Of a stretch of 64,000 nt of DNA, positions 14,085-23,746 are shown piece after piece (the stretch's first letter is position 1; each line of letters starts with the position of its first letter). The stretch is from Epiperipatus broadwayi (Eukaryota > Onychophora > Udeonychophora > Euonychophora > Peripatidae): contig JAQFVV010012394.1 of the NCBI GenBank assembly GCA_028023455.1, forward strand, positions 30,022,010 to 30,086,009, given 5' to 3'. Made by a program: the position numbers and the translations under genes. A model generated the notes under the pieces. The model was not told the origin of the DNA and searched no databases. It worked only from the letters and a program-made list of their open reading frames with translations.

Positions 14085-15110
14085 AGAAACAACATCAATC
14101 AGGAAGGTTGAAACATTGTGCAGAAAGTTCTTCTGGGGGGAGGGCTCCTGTCATCAGCCTCAACTTGCTTCAAATGCCCAGATCTCTTAATGGATTAGGG
14201 TTTAACTCATCCAATGTGTTCCTTAAACAGTGTACATAAAACATCCTAGAGAAGATTTTTAAAGACTATATAAACATGGAAAGCCCTCTTCCCCTAAAGG
14301 AGGTTCAGCCCACAGATAGGCCACTTACTAGGAGAAGGAATCTTTTGATTGAACTACAACTTACGATGGTGCTCAATACAATCAAACACTCAGGTTCAAC
14401 ATTTCTGGAAAATATAACCTAATGGGAGTCATACCAGTTGTCCAATGTTGGAAATTCCAAGACTCAAAATATACTTCCAGTTGGGATAACTCACCTCATG
14501 AGGTTGACAATGTTCCTGGACATGGAACTGAAATTTGTGGACTTTCTTTTAAAGGTCAATCTTGGAGCCTTGCCCACTGCTATGTTTCTTTGCTATCAGA
14601 GGGGATATAAAATGACTACAATCTGCCCTTTATGTGTAAATCATGATGAGTCCATGGACCACATTCTTGGTCAATGTGAGATGTACACTCATATTTGTAA
14701 CTTAGCTTAGCTCAACTAAAAATGATAAGACCAGATCTGGCCCAAGTCCATCTCCTTGCCACCTTTAAAATGGAATATTTGGATCTATCTGATTTGCCTC
14801 ACATATTAACTTTGTCACGTGGACTATTATGTGCCAAGTCCTTTTTGAAACAGATTTAGACTGTTCCAAAAACGTTTTATTTCTCAAGCTGCTTTGTAAA
14901 TCTATTGACAAAGACAAAAGTACCTGTATGCCATGGCTAGCATATCAAACTTGGACCTTAGTGAGGTTTTAGAATTTTCTTTGCCTCCCAACTTTCAAAA
15001 CTCCTCACAACATGCAGTTGATCTGGATTTAGTCTTGATGAACTATTAAGGCCTTGCCTTTCTTTTTGTACAATGGATGGTTTTTATTACTAATTCGCTT
15101 GTTGCCCCTC
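14085..15110 (+). pseudogene. LINE (non-LTR retrotransposon) ORF2 C-terminal remnant
   Basis: Translated fragments in shifting frames match the C-terminal part of LINE reverse transcriptase polyproteins. Near 14110 the frame reads VETLCRKFFWG, a typical thumb-region phrase. From about 14550 the frame reads GALPT, and at 14623-14677 there is a complete C-x2-C-x8-H-x4-C zinc knuckle (CPLC ... DHILGQC). The frame then continues weakly to about 15100, with stops. The sequence leads into an (AT)n tract and, after an interrupting insertion, into a probable 3' UTR at 16171-16556. Stops and frameshifts make it a pseudogene. The exact clade is uncertain; I/Jockey/CR1-type is likely. Confidence 0.6.
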
Positions 15111-15116
15111 ATACTG

Positions 15117-15118
<2 letters not shown>

Positions 15119-15203
<85 letters not shown>
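15119..15203. repeat. (AT)n microsatellite
   Basis: About 85 bp of pure AT repeat inside the 3' part of the LINE remnant. Confidence 0.95.
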
Positions 15204-15205
<2 letters not shown>

Positions 15206-15210
15206 GTCTA

Positions 15211-15225
15211 AATTCTCTATGTATT
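15211..15225. repeat. Target-site duplication, left copy
   Basis: aattctctatgtatt, identical to 16156-16170. The two copies bracket the retroposon. Confidence 0.85.
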
Positions 15226-15376
15226 ACATAATCACTACCTCTTATACTAGCACATAATTGTTAATAAATAAGGCAAAACTCTTCATACAGTAGTGCCACC
15301 TTGTGCCAACCAAAGTAATCAATGGATGCCAGAAGACTTGTACATAAAATCCCTGTCTAGTGCCTACTCATCCAAT

Positions 15377-15422
15377 ATGCCCAGACTAATTTCTGGCTTG
15401 TTGCCTTCATCAGTGAGGAGAC
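15377..15422 (-). ncRNA. Hammerhead-ribozyme-like motif (copy 1)
   Basis: Read on the minus strand the order is: TCCTCA, core CTGATGA, then AGGC..GCCA (a 3-bp GGC/GCC stem II with loop AACAA), then GAAA, a very short stem III (TTAG), the cleavage triplet context GTC, then TGGGCA. The first and last segments can pair as stem I with one mismatch in this copy. In the part-copy at 15561 the last segment is TGGGGA and would pair over six positions with one G-T wobble. The conserved CUGAUGA and GAAA boxes are complete. Weak points are the A-A opposition at the base of stem II and the minimal stem III. Activity is unproven. Confidence 0.4.
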
Positions 15423-16000
15423 TTGGATCTGAGAGCATTGCACCTAGACCTTAGGATCTAATGCAACCCTCCAGCAGCCACTTTTTAAATCTACTTAACT
15501 ACAAATTTATGAGAATGAAATTGAAAACACAATGATATTTTCAATCTAAGCTCAATAGCCACAAGTCAGAAACTAGTCTGGGGATATTGGATGAGTAGAC
15601 ACTAGATAGGAATTTTATTGCACAAGCCTTCTTGCATCTATTGATTACTCTGGTTGGCACAGGGTGGCACTACTGTATGGAGAGTTTTGCCTTGTTTATT
15701 AACAATTATGTGCTAGTATAAGAGATAGTGATCATGTGATGTTTAGTGGTTTAACACCAATCCTATCTAATATGATAGTGGTCGCTATGGTTGTAAAAAA
15801 GAGCCAAAGGCACCAAAATGAATGGGTTCTGAACTGAATTCAGACCCATATGACTACATAAGCTATTGAGCTTAGATTGAAAATGTCATTGTGTTTTCAA
15901 TTTCATTCTCATAGTTTTGTAGTTAAGTATAGTTAAAAGGTGGCTGCTGGAGGGTTGCATTAGATCCTAAGATCTAGGTGCAATCTTCTCAGATCCAAGG

Positions 16001-16042
16001 CTTCTCATTGATGAAGGCCACAAGAGAGAAACTAGTCTGGTG
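16001..16042 (+). ncRNA. Hammerhead-ribozyme-like motif (decayed copy 2)
   Basis: Same arrangement on the plus strand as the motif at 15377-15422. Here the first core box reads TTGATGA instead of CTGATGA and the stem II closing strand is damaged (GAGA rather than GCCA), while GAAAC and TAGTCTGG are kept. Losing the C3-equivalent would be expected to abolish cleavage in a true hammerhead, so this copy is probably dead. Confidence 0.35.
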
Positions 16043-16170
16043 ATATTAAATGAATAGACAATAGATAGGTATTTTATGCACAAGCCTTCTGGCATCCAAT
16101 GATTACTCTGGTTGGCACAGGGTGGCACTACTGTATGGAGAGTTTTGCATTGTTTAATTCTCTATGTATT

Positions 16171-16556
16171 TTGAATTTTTTATTTAACCACCCCTTACTC
16201 AGGATCTAACAATTTATATGTCAGTTCATTAAGGTTCAATATTGTTATATTGGAACCCATTTATAATGTAATCCCCTTTTATTTGTTTTCCTGTTTACTT
16301 CATATTTGCTCAAATGGTTTACCTATGACCCAGCATTGTGTTATCAGACTTTGTGTAATATAATTGGAATCTTGGCTAGTTCAATAGTCAAATTGTATTT
16401 AGTGTAAACCTTTTCATTCATTTGATTGTATTTATAATCCTTACCCATTTATTGTTTATAATTTCTGATCTGTCATATGTGATCATGAGACCTAGAATAT
16501 GGACTAACCTTCTGTATTTTCTTAGAGTGTAAATAAAGTTTATCTTTGAAAGTAGA
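16171..16556 (+). other. Probable LINE 3' UTR, resumed after insertion
   Basis: The sequence continues from the LINE remnant at 14085-15225 once the retroposon and one TSD copy are removed. It has no open frame. It ends with a polyadenylation-like gtaaataaagtttatc near 16530 followed by a short A-rich end, as expected for a LINE 3' end. Confidence 0.45.
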
Positions 16557-16639
16557 AAAAATGGCATGATAATAGTTTGTTTATTTTTCAAAAAATGTTG
16601 CTGTGTAGAAGACTATAAGTTTCTTCATTTTTCTATAGA

Positions 16640-17110
16640 AGGCATAAATAAACAACATTAATGAATTACATATTTGTGTGGATGGAAGAAATGAAGATTA
16701 AGTTAAAAGAAGCATTTACTAAGAGAAATAAATTATTTTGTGATTCTTTGATGAGGGAATTAAAAAAAAAATTAATTAAATGCTATGTGTGGAGAAAACT
16801 ATTGTATGGATATGAAATGTGGACAATGAGTAAAAAATTATGAACTGGTTGGAAACTTTTGAAACATTTTTATGAAAAATAATAGAAAGAATCAATTGGA
16901 TTAATAAAATGTCAAATGAAGAAGTTTTGAAAAAAGTAAATGAAAAAAGAAGGTTGTTTTACAAAATTAGAGTTCGAAAGAGAAACTGGATTAAAAATAT
17001 ATTAAAAAGAAGTACTTTAATTTAAGAGGTTTTAGAGAGAATGATGAATGGAAACAAGAACAAAGAATGAAAAAGATTGACCTTACTAGATGATATAAAG
17101 GATGGGAAGA
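16640..17110 (+). pseudogene. LINE reverse transcriptase thumb/C-terminal fragment
   Basis: The frame starting near 16661 includes KKLIKCYVWRKLLYGYEMWT, matching the widespread 'LvKcyVWsvlLYGcEtWTl' segment after the RT palm in endonuclease-type LINEs. After a frameshift near 16842 it continues with LETFE, then a MSNEEVLKKV-like segment and RKRNWIKNIL, which correspond to the usual 'rlEafE...NeeVL...kR.WiGHiLR' order. It is short, frameshifted and lacks the catalytic palm, so it is a dead 5'-truncated copy. It differs from the element at 42596-43935. Confidence 0.65.
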
Positions 17111-19900
17111 AATAGATAAAATTTGTACCCATAAAATTGCAAAAATCTAAAAAATAAAATTACTTTTGCTTAAATACCTTTTACCTGGAATCAGTTTATT
17201 GTCTTTATTAATCAGTTATTATAATGAAATAAATGTGCGCTTGCTTATTGTAAACATTATTTACAATAAGTATTATAATCAAACGTCCATAATTTGCAGA
17301 TTTATGGAGAAAAAATACATTTAAACTACAAACAGTATGAGAACACATATTGTCCAAATCTAACTACACTTGGCCTGACAATCATTTTATAATTTTTGAA
17401 GTAAACTATCAAAAAAAAAAAAAAAAAACAGAAAACCATAAAAAACAAAAATACCTTATTCCACACTATTTTCCTGATTGGTTGTTGCTGCCACTATTTT
17501 CCTGATTGGTTGTTGCTGCCATTATGAGAACATTTTGTTATCTAAGTATTGGCCCAATCACAGAAGCCAGTGTATTAACTGTTGATTACAGTTCTTTATT
17601 AACAGAAGATAATAATTAATTACCTCCTTTCAATCACACGTCAATATTTTTTTTTTACTTCTAAGTATTTTGCCAAGAAATTAATGCATGCTCTTAACCT
17701 CCTCAATTATCATTTCTGAATTTTGATACTCAACTTATAATTAAGTGCATTCTAATGTAATCTGTAACATGTTTATTCCATTGTGAATAGAATATAGGTT
17801 TACTTCCACACGTCCAAATTCCAGAATCTTTTCAAGAACGTTATGTTAGTGAAGCATTATTTTTCAATTATTTGTTTACTTTGTTTATCACATGATTTTT
17901 TTGTATTATCACACTACTGTGCTTTTTATATTAATTTGTAATAGTTTTAACAGTGTTTTTATTGATACCAGTGATTTTAGATGATTCACACACTGTTTTT
18001 CTATTTTTATAACATTCTATTGAATGTTTTTTATCATAACTGTCACATTTATGTATAAATGAATGATTACATTGAACAACATGGCTTTTTTCAATTTATA
18101 TATTGATGGTTCTGATAATGTGATTCGTCTTAACTGTTGAAAGCATACTGCCCATGAATTTCATGAATTTGACTCAGCAGATAACCTTGTGACCCTTTTT
18201 AGACCAATTAATTTTTTAGGTTTTGAAGATAAATATTCAGAATTCGTAACACATACAAAACTTTTTAATAGGATAAAATATGTAAAACAACTATTCAAAT
18301 TTTCGCAAGGTCAAAGGTCAGGGTAAAATAAAAATATGTTGATACATTAAAATGTCTTTCTCTTTGTGTAGAATAAAATAAACTTGGTGTAATTTTTTTT
18401 TACTAAATAAATAATGGCTAGATTAACTTGTTATAAGTATCGTCATTTAAATGCAATTTTATAGTTTACGGAGAGTGTAATTTCCTATATATATATATAA
18501 TCTAAGATTGTTCTGACCTGCAGATTGATAATGATCCATCACAGTTTATCAATCATTTAACTTTGACCTGTCTCTCATCTTTCAATTACTGGTAAGTATG
18601 ATTTATACAAGGTCATGAGCCATTTCGAAAATCTCACAACAAAATGGTATTCTGTTCTTTTGCCATACAATCACTCAAAGGGTAGATGTTTTTCAAAAAG
18701 TGAATTTCATTTGTAAAGAAAAATGAAACTGCTCCTGAAAAGAATAAATTTGCAATGTAAATCGAGTACACATTGTAGCAATTAGTGTCAAATCCATGAG
18801 CACCAGAAAGAAGTTGCTAAACATTAACATTAAATTCATTCTTTGTGTAGTAGCTATTCGGTTTGATTGGCTATCATGACCTTCTCCAAGAAACTAGGAC
18901 ATGATTTATATTGAGTTTAAATAATCTCCATAGAGCTTACTGTTTTTTGTTTGGTGCTGGATAGTGTATTTTATAAACTGTCCAGTAATATTATGTACGA
19001 TAACTAAAAGAAAAACACAAAACTGCTATCTGATTAGCTTCTTGTTTTCTCTACATTTATTTTACTCTAAAGAATATTGCCCTGAAAATGCACACACATA
19101 TATATATATTGTAAGTGCTTGTGGAAGAGATGTTGGAAAGGTACGTCTTTGCTGCATAGATGTGGAAAAATATTTTCTTCTTCAATTGTTTGATATACAG
19201 ATACTAAAAACAAAAACAAAATAATTCATCTCTCTAAATGTTGTTGCGTACAGGATGAACATAGAAAACTATTTTTTTTTTTAAATTTAAGTACCTATTT
19301 GATGATAAACACAAAAATGTATCTTCTTACTAAAGTAAACCGTTGCAGAAATGTTCTAAATATAACGTTGATTTTTTTATTAAGAGCTGAAATAATAATA
19401 GCAGATAACAATTTCCTTACTCAAGTGTTTATTGTAGAGGTGATAAAAATGTTAAATATTTTCTCAGCAAATTCTCCTTGTGCAGCATCTTATAACATAA
19501 ACCCCTCGTTTCCAATGTCAATTGTATGATCTTTGCAACTCTGGATGATGCTGGGTATGAACGTAATAAAAGCTTAATATAATTTTAGTCTGAACATCAA
19601 GTAAATTTGTACTTTAATAAACATGAAATGCATTTTAATATATATGTTACGTGTTAAATATTTTGCTCATATATTTATTAACACTATGTGTTAATCGCGA
19701 CCCTGAATAATGAATCAAACACTATTGGTAAACATTTCAGCTGTTCTTCTTATCTTTAGTAAATGCCCTACCCAGTGGAAATTGTGTATGTTAAGTAAAA
19801 TAACCAGTAAGTGGTGAGTGCTCATTAATAGCGTTTGATTCTTTAATCAAGGTACAAAATATAGATAAATTAAACACCCATTTTAAATAGTATAAAGAAA
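17111..19900. other. Gene-free interval
   Basis: No coding sequence is supported. It contains an A-run near 17410 and a perfect short duplication at 17464-17519. Downstream exons of the LRR gene (minus strand) could lie here, but I found no LRR-coding segment. Confidence 0.5.
17464..17519. repeat. Perfect 28-bp tandem duplication
   Basis: The 28-bp unit beginning cactattttcctgattgg occurs twice without a mismatch (17464-17491 and 17492-17519). It contains a CCAAT-type box on the minus strand (ATTGG on plus). No gene start lies near enough to call this a promoter. Confidence 0.85.
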
Positions 19901-19920
19901 TATATTAAAACTATACTTAC

Positions 19921-20488
19921 TAAATAAAACCACATACTTAAGAGATTTCAAATGCTGGAGTGTTTCATTGCTCACTGTTGTAATTGAATTTCCAACTAAA
20001 CTCAAATCTGTTAACTGTGTTAGATTCTGGAAATCAGAACTTGAAATATTAGTAATATTGTTATAGTCTAAATCTAAGTTCTTTAGAAAAGGCAGGAGAT
20101 TAAATGCTTCATAAGGAATTCTTGAAAACAATGTCCTTCTAATCGTTAATGATGTTAAGTTGTGATCAACTCCTTCAAAAGCATTTTCGTCAATGGACTC
20201 GAGTTGAGCACCTTCAATTTGTATTTCATAAACGCTAAAATTTCCAAATGCTCGTTCAGGCAAGTGTATCATATTAATTGTTTTAAGGAAAACGCATTGC
20301 AGAGAGCGAGGAATTTCAACATAATTTCTAAATTGGTCCATTGTGACAATGTCTGAGCACTGAATAATCAAATTATTACATAAACAGGACACATTATTTT
20401 TTTCTTGAGGACATTCTTGTATAAAACTTATATTCATGCCATGAGTTAAAGCAATTCCAAAAACAATTAAAAAAAGTATTGGATTCAT
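19921..20488 (-). CDS. First exon of a secreted or membrane leucine-rich-repeat protein
   Basis: The exon encodes about 189 residues. I start it at the Met at 20488 because a hydrophobic segment (NPILFLIVFGIAL) follows and looks like a signal peptide. An in-frame Met two codons earlier, and one at 20539, are alternatives. Next comes a Cys-rich N-terminal cap (CPQEK..., then CLCNN, then IIQC), followed by leucine-rich repeats, for example LTSLTIRRTLFSRIPYEAF, LKNLDLDYNNITNI and LTDLSLVGNSITTV. The repeats have the roughly 24-residue spacing of extracellular LRRs and several N-x-T/S sites. The open frame ends just after a consensus 5' splice site (gtaagt, 19915-19920 on the plus strand), so the gene continues in exons not identified here. 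Such LRR domains mediate extracellular protein binding, but the specific role is unknown. No stops or frameshifts disturb the exon. Confidence 0.8.
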
Positions 20489-20585
20489 AATCATTGAACT
20501 AAAAAAATGATATATATAATTCATATAAAATATACACAAAACTTATATAATATAATAAAAAAAACATGAAATAATTGTTTAGAAA

Positions 20586-20830
20586 TGTATATAAAAACAA
20601 TCTATCTGTATGTCTGTCTGTATATCTTGCTCTCTGTCTGTATATCTATTTATCTATCTATCCATCTATCTAGCTATCTATTCTATTATATTTATTCTAA
20701 TCTATCTATCATCTATCTATCGTTTTATCTATATTTATATCTCTCTGTACATCTGACTGTCTGTTTATCTACCAATCTACTTATATATCTAGCGTTTATC
20801 TACCTATCTCATTGTATATCTACCTATGAT
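20586..20830. repeat. (CTAT)n/(CTGT)n tetranucleotide repeat
   Basis: Imperfect tatc/tgtc repeats immediately upstream of the LRR exon in its transcriptional direction. The 86-residue open frame across it is low-complexity and not a gene. The perfect palindrome acctatgatatatatatatc...aggt closes the block at 20822-20847. Confidence 0.85.
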
Positions 20831-20860
20831 ATATATATATCATAGGTATATATATATGTA

Positions 20861-21736
20861 CACACCTGGGTCTCGTTTTATGTGGATTATTTTAATGTGA
20901 TTTTGAAGTTATGGGATTCATGTTTCTTCTTAATATCCTTCATATTTCACTATATTTATTAGAAATCAAGAAATTTAAATTTATTAATAACTTATTTTGA
21001 CTTGAAATACTTTTTTTCTTTCAAAAATATAACATTATAATAGTAGTTTACACCATAAGCTGTATTTAGAAACTTAGCTTCTATATAAATAACTTACTTA
21101 TACTAATGAGTAAATAATAATAGATGTATACATATGTATAAAAATATCGCAATAAATATTCAAAAATTTTAAACTTTTAAAGCATATTTTGTTAGATATT
21201 AACAGAATAATATTTTTTTAGATTTTTAAAATAAATAATAACGAAGATTTTATTGATTTTATAAACTCAAAATAATCTTTCAAATGATAATGTCTAATTT
21301 TTTGTTTTGATTGCCATCATATATTTTTAATATAAAAACAGCACAAGTCTGGAAGTGGCGCTAGTTGTACAACACGTCATGAATCTGATTTCTTACTAGT
21401 TTACAAACAAACCCAAATTGTAAAATAACTGATTAAAATATGTATGAAAAAATATAAAATTAAATACTGTAGTTAATAAAAAAAGCAAAAAAAGTTTGTC
21501 TTATTTTTTTTTCTTCATATATTTGAAATTTTTTATTAGTCATACTTTATTTCCTTATTTGTTTAATGCGAATTTTAAAGTAATTGTTCTTTGTTGCTTT
21601 GCTTTTATGCCAATTTCAGAAAATTATGGTAACCTATCCCCATTTTTCAAGGTAAGTTACATTTATTTTTGTGTGATTTCTTTTGTGTGTATTTTCTGAG
21701 GAACCTATCTACCACATAAAATGAGACCCAGGTGTG
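20861..21736. mobile_element. Non-autonomous DNA transposon with 25-bp TIRs and TA target site
   Basis: The left end, CACACCTGGGTCTCGTTTTA (20861 on), and the right end, read in reverse complement from 21736 as CACACCTGGGTCTCATTTTA, match over 25 bp with a single difference. Both ends are bordered by TA (20859-20860 and 21737-21738), which suggests Tc1/mariner-type insertion. The 876-bp interior has no transposase frame, so this is a MITE-like or deleted copy. It lies next to the 3' end of the Penelope element, separated by an (AT)n tract. I do not recognise the TIR as a named family. Confidence 0.75.
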
Positions 21737-21822
21737 TATATATATATATATATATAGATAATACAATGTTTTTGGGTATGAACCATGTAATATTTTGCAT
21801 TTCATTCTGATATTTTGACAAA

Positions 21823-23740
21823 CTAGCAACCACCATTATCAAGGTTAACTTTTGAAAGAACAATCTCATTAGATCTCAAAGAATAATGTGACTCAGTGCA
21901 AGATGAAAAGTGAGATTCAACTTGAAGTAGTTCAGCATTCACAGTATGAGGCTTGTCAACATGTTTATTTCCCTCAGTTTTTTTACTTGTTAATGTCAAG
22001 TTAATATTAGATAAAATGAGAGGTTCCATATAGCTGGAATACGTTGTGCTTCATCAGCCCTATTTAAACCAGTAGGTCTTTTTAATATTTTAATTGACTC
22101 TCTCATGGTTCTTAAATCAGACGTTCCAAATTTGCAAGTATTTTTGTATTGTCAAAATCAGGATTGTGACAATTTTCTAAAAAATGAAAAGTAAAAACTG
22201 ATGTGTTAATTTTTTGATTAAAAGCATTTCTATGTTCCTTAATTCTGACATTTATTCATCTATTAGAATGACCCACATAACTTCTTGAGCCATGCAAACA
22301 TGGAATTTCATAAACACCTTGATGTTCCAAAAATATTCTGTCTTTAGGTTTATATAAAAAATTACCTATTTTTTTGCCAGTAGAAAAAGTAGTCTTTATA
22401 TTAAAACAAGACAGTCTTCTGATTTTATCAGTAACCCCTTTAATAAACAAAGCAAAGCAAAACTCCATATAGTAGTGTCACCTGTGCTAAACAGAGTAAT
22501 CAATGTGATGCTTGCTGGTTTAACCCCTTTAATGTAAGGTAAAATTACTCTATTAAAAGAGGAATTGTCAATTCTATCCTCTTTTTTCTTTTTAGTATTA
22601 ATGTTATGTAAAGCCTTACGTATGATGTTTTTACTATAATTATTAGAAAGTAGAATATTTTTTGTAAGTTCTAACTCTTGAGTAAGATGTTCTTTATCAG
22701 ATAAATTATAAGCTCTAGTCAAAAGATTTTTTGCTACAGAAAAAATTTGTGCAGGATGATGATGAGAATTAAAATCAAGATATCTGTTTGTATGGGTGGA
22801 TTTTCTGTAAACTGATATTGATAATGTTTCATCACATTTTCTTGCAATTAAAACATCTAGAAAAGAAAGTGATCTGTTATTTTCCACTTCCATAGTAAAT
22901 TTAATATTTGGATGCCAATTATTTATAAAAACAAGAAAAGAATTTAAAGCATCAATGCCATGAGGCCATATGACAAAAGTATCATCCACATATCTATGCC
23001 AGATAGAAGGTTTTTTAGTAGTTGCACATAATACTTGACTTTCAAAATTATCCATGAAAAGATCAGAAATTACAGGTGACAGTGGAAATCCCATAGAAAG
23101 TCCTTCTAATTTGTTTAAACTTTTGAGAATTATAAACAAAAAATGTATTTTCAAGGCAATGTTTTATTAATGGAATAATAAAATCAGGTAAATTATTGTA
23201 TTGTGCTATTATACTTAAAGCTTCTTCAACAGGAGTATTAGTAATCATAGAAAAAACGTCAAAACTAAACAATAAATCAGTTGCAGTCTGTTTTAAGTTT
23301 TTAATTATACAAACAAAATGACTTGAATTTTTAATCCTTGATGGAATCCTGTCTGTCAATGGTTGTAAACATTGGGCTAAATATCGAGCCAAAGCATGTG
23401 TGGGAGAGCCTATAGCACACACAATAGGTCGCAATGATATCTCAGGTTTATGAATTTTAGGCAAACCATAAAATTTAGGATATAATGAAGAACCTTCTCT
23501 TGTAGAAATTTTAATTTTCATATCTTCATCTATATTAGAACGTTTGATTAGACATTTTGTTTTTTTCTCTAAATATGTCAGAGGATCTCTAATAATCTTT
23601 TTATAAGTTCCATCATATAATAAATCTACAATTTTATTATTATAATCTAACCGATTAAGTACAACTGTCGAAGTTCCTTTATCTGCTGGAATGACCACAA
23701 TAGAATCATCTTTTTTTTAAATTTTGAAGTGCAATTATAT
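21823..23740 (-). pseudogene. Penelope-like retroelement with RT and GIY-YIG domains (broken)
   Basis: Three overlapping minus-strand frames make up one Penelope-like element. The first (from about 23698, continuing upstream to 23740 after a one-base slip in an A-run) has the VIPADKGTS segment, then KFYGLPKIHKP, then RT motif A as FSFDVFSMITNTPVE. The second (from 23154) has GLSMGFPLSPVISDLFM, the catalytic HRYVDDTFVIW, and LSFLDVLI. The third (from 22468) has the GIY-YIG endonuclease start (GVYEIPC, then SYVGHSNR). Breaks are a frameshift near 23100, an 89-bp duplication/insertion at 22445-22533, and stops after the YVG motif. Decayed frames to about 21823 keep C-terminal features. The 5' end stops at an (AT)n tract abutting the LTR array, so it may have been cut by that insertion or be 5' truncated. 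Such elements copy themselves by target-primed reverse transcription; this copy is inactive. Confidence 0.85.
22445..22520 (-). mobile_element. 76-bp 5'-truncated retroposon copy inside the Penelope element, 13-bp TSD
   Basis: The insert is bracketed by perfect 13-bp repeats, taacccctttaat, at 22432-22444 and 22521-22533. On the minus strand it ends gagttttgctttgctttgttt and contains tgattactctg, then gcacaggtgacactactata. It therefore matches the last 76 bp of the retroposon at 15226-16155. It shifts the Penelope frame just before the GIY-YIG segment. It is independent proof that the 3' end of this family sits at the ttgttt terminus. Confidence 0.8.
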
Positions 23741-23746
23741 ATATAT

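Larger units (their letters stand above)
15226..16155 (+). mobile_element. Tandem-unit retroposon with hammerhead-like motifs and 15-bp TSD (retrozyme-like)
   Basis: The block is flanked by a perfect 15-bp direct repeat, aattctctatgtatt, at 15211-15225 and 16156-16170. That marks the exact insertion into the LINE 3' region. Inside, 15226-15557 is an inverted copy of sequence found in direct order in 15558-16155. The arm pair at about 15226-15410 and 15560-15745 is nearly complementary. The direct part holds repeats of one unit about 459 bp apart (acaag at 15561 and 16020; gttggcacagggtggcac twice). The 3' end, gagttttgc..ttgttt, is the same as that of the 76-bp insertion in the Penelope element. 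Long TSDs and a 5' inversion are typical of target-primed reverse transcription with twin priming. The tandem units and ribozyme-like motifs recall animal retrozymes. Confidence 0.6.

Noticed and set aside
20585-20845. 86-codon plus-strand frame
   Set aside because: Entirely tetranucleotide repeat.
22040-22060. CTGATGA-type string in the Penelope C-terminal region (minus strand)
   Set aside because: It resembles a hammerhead core box, but no GAAA box or pairing arms follow at the right distance, and it codes for the conserved NRADEAQ segment.
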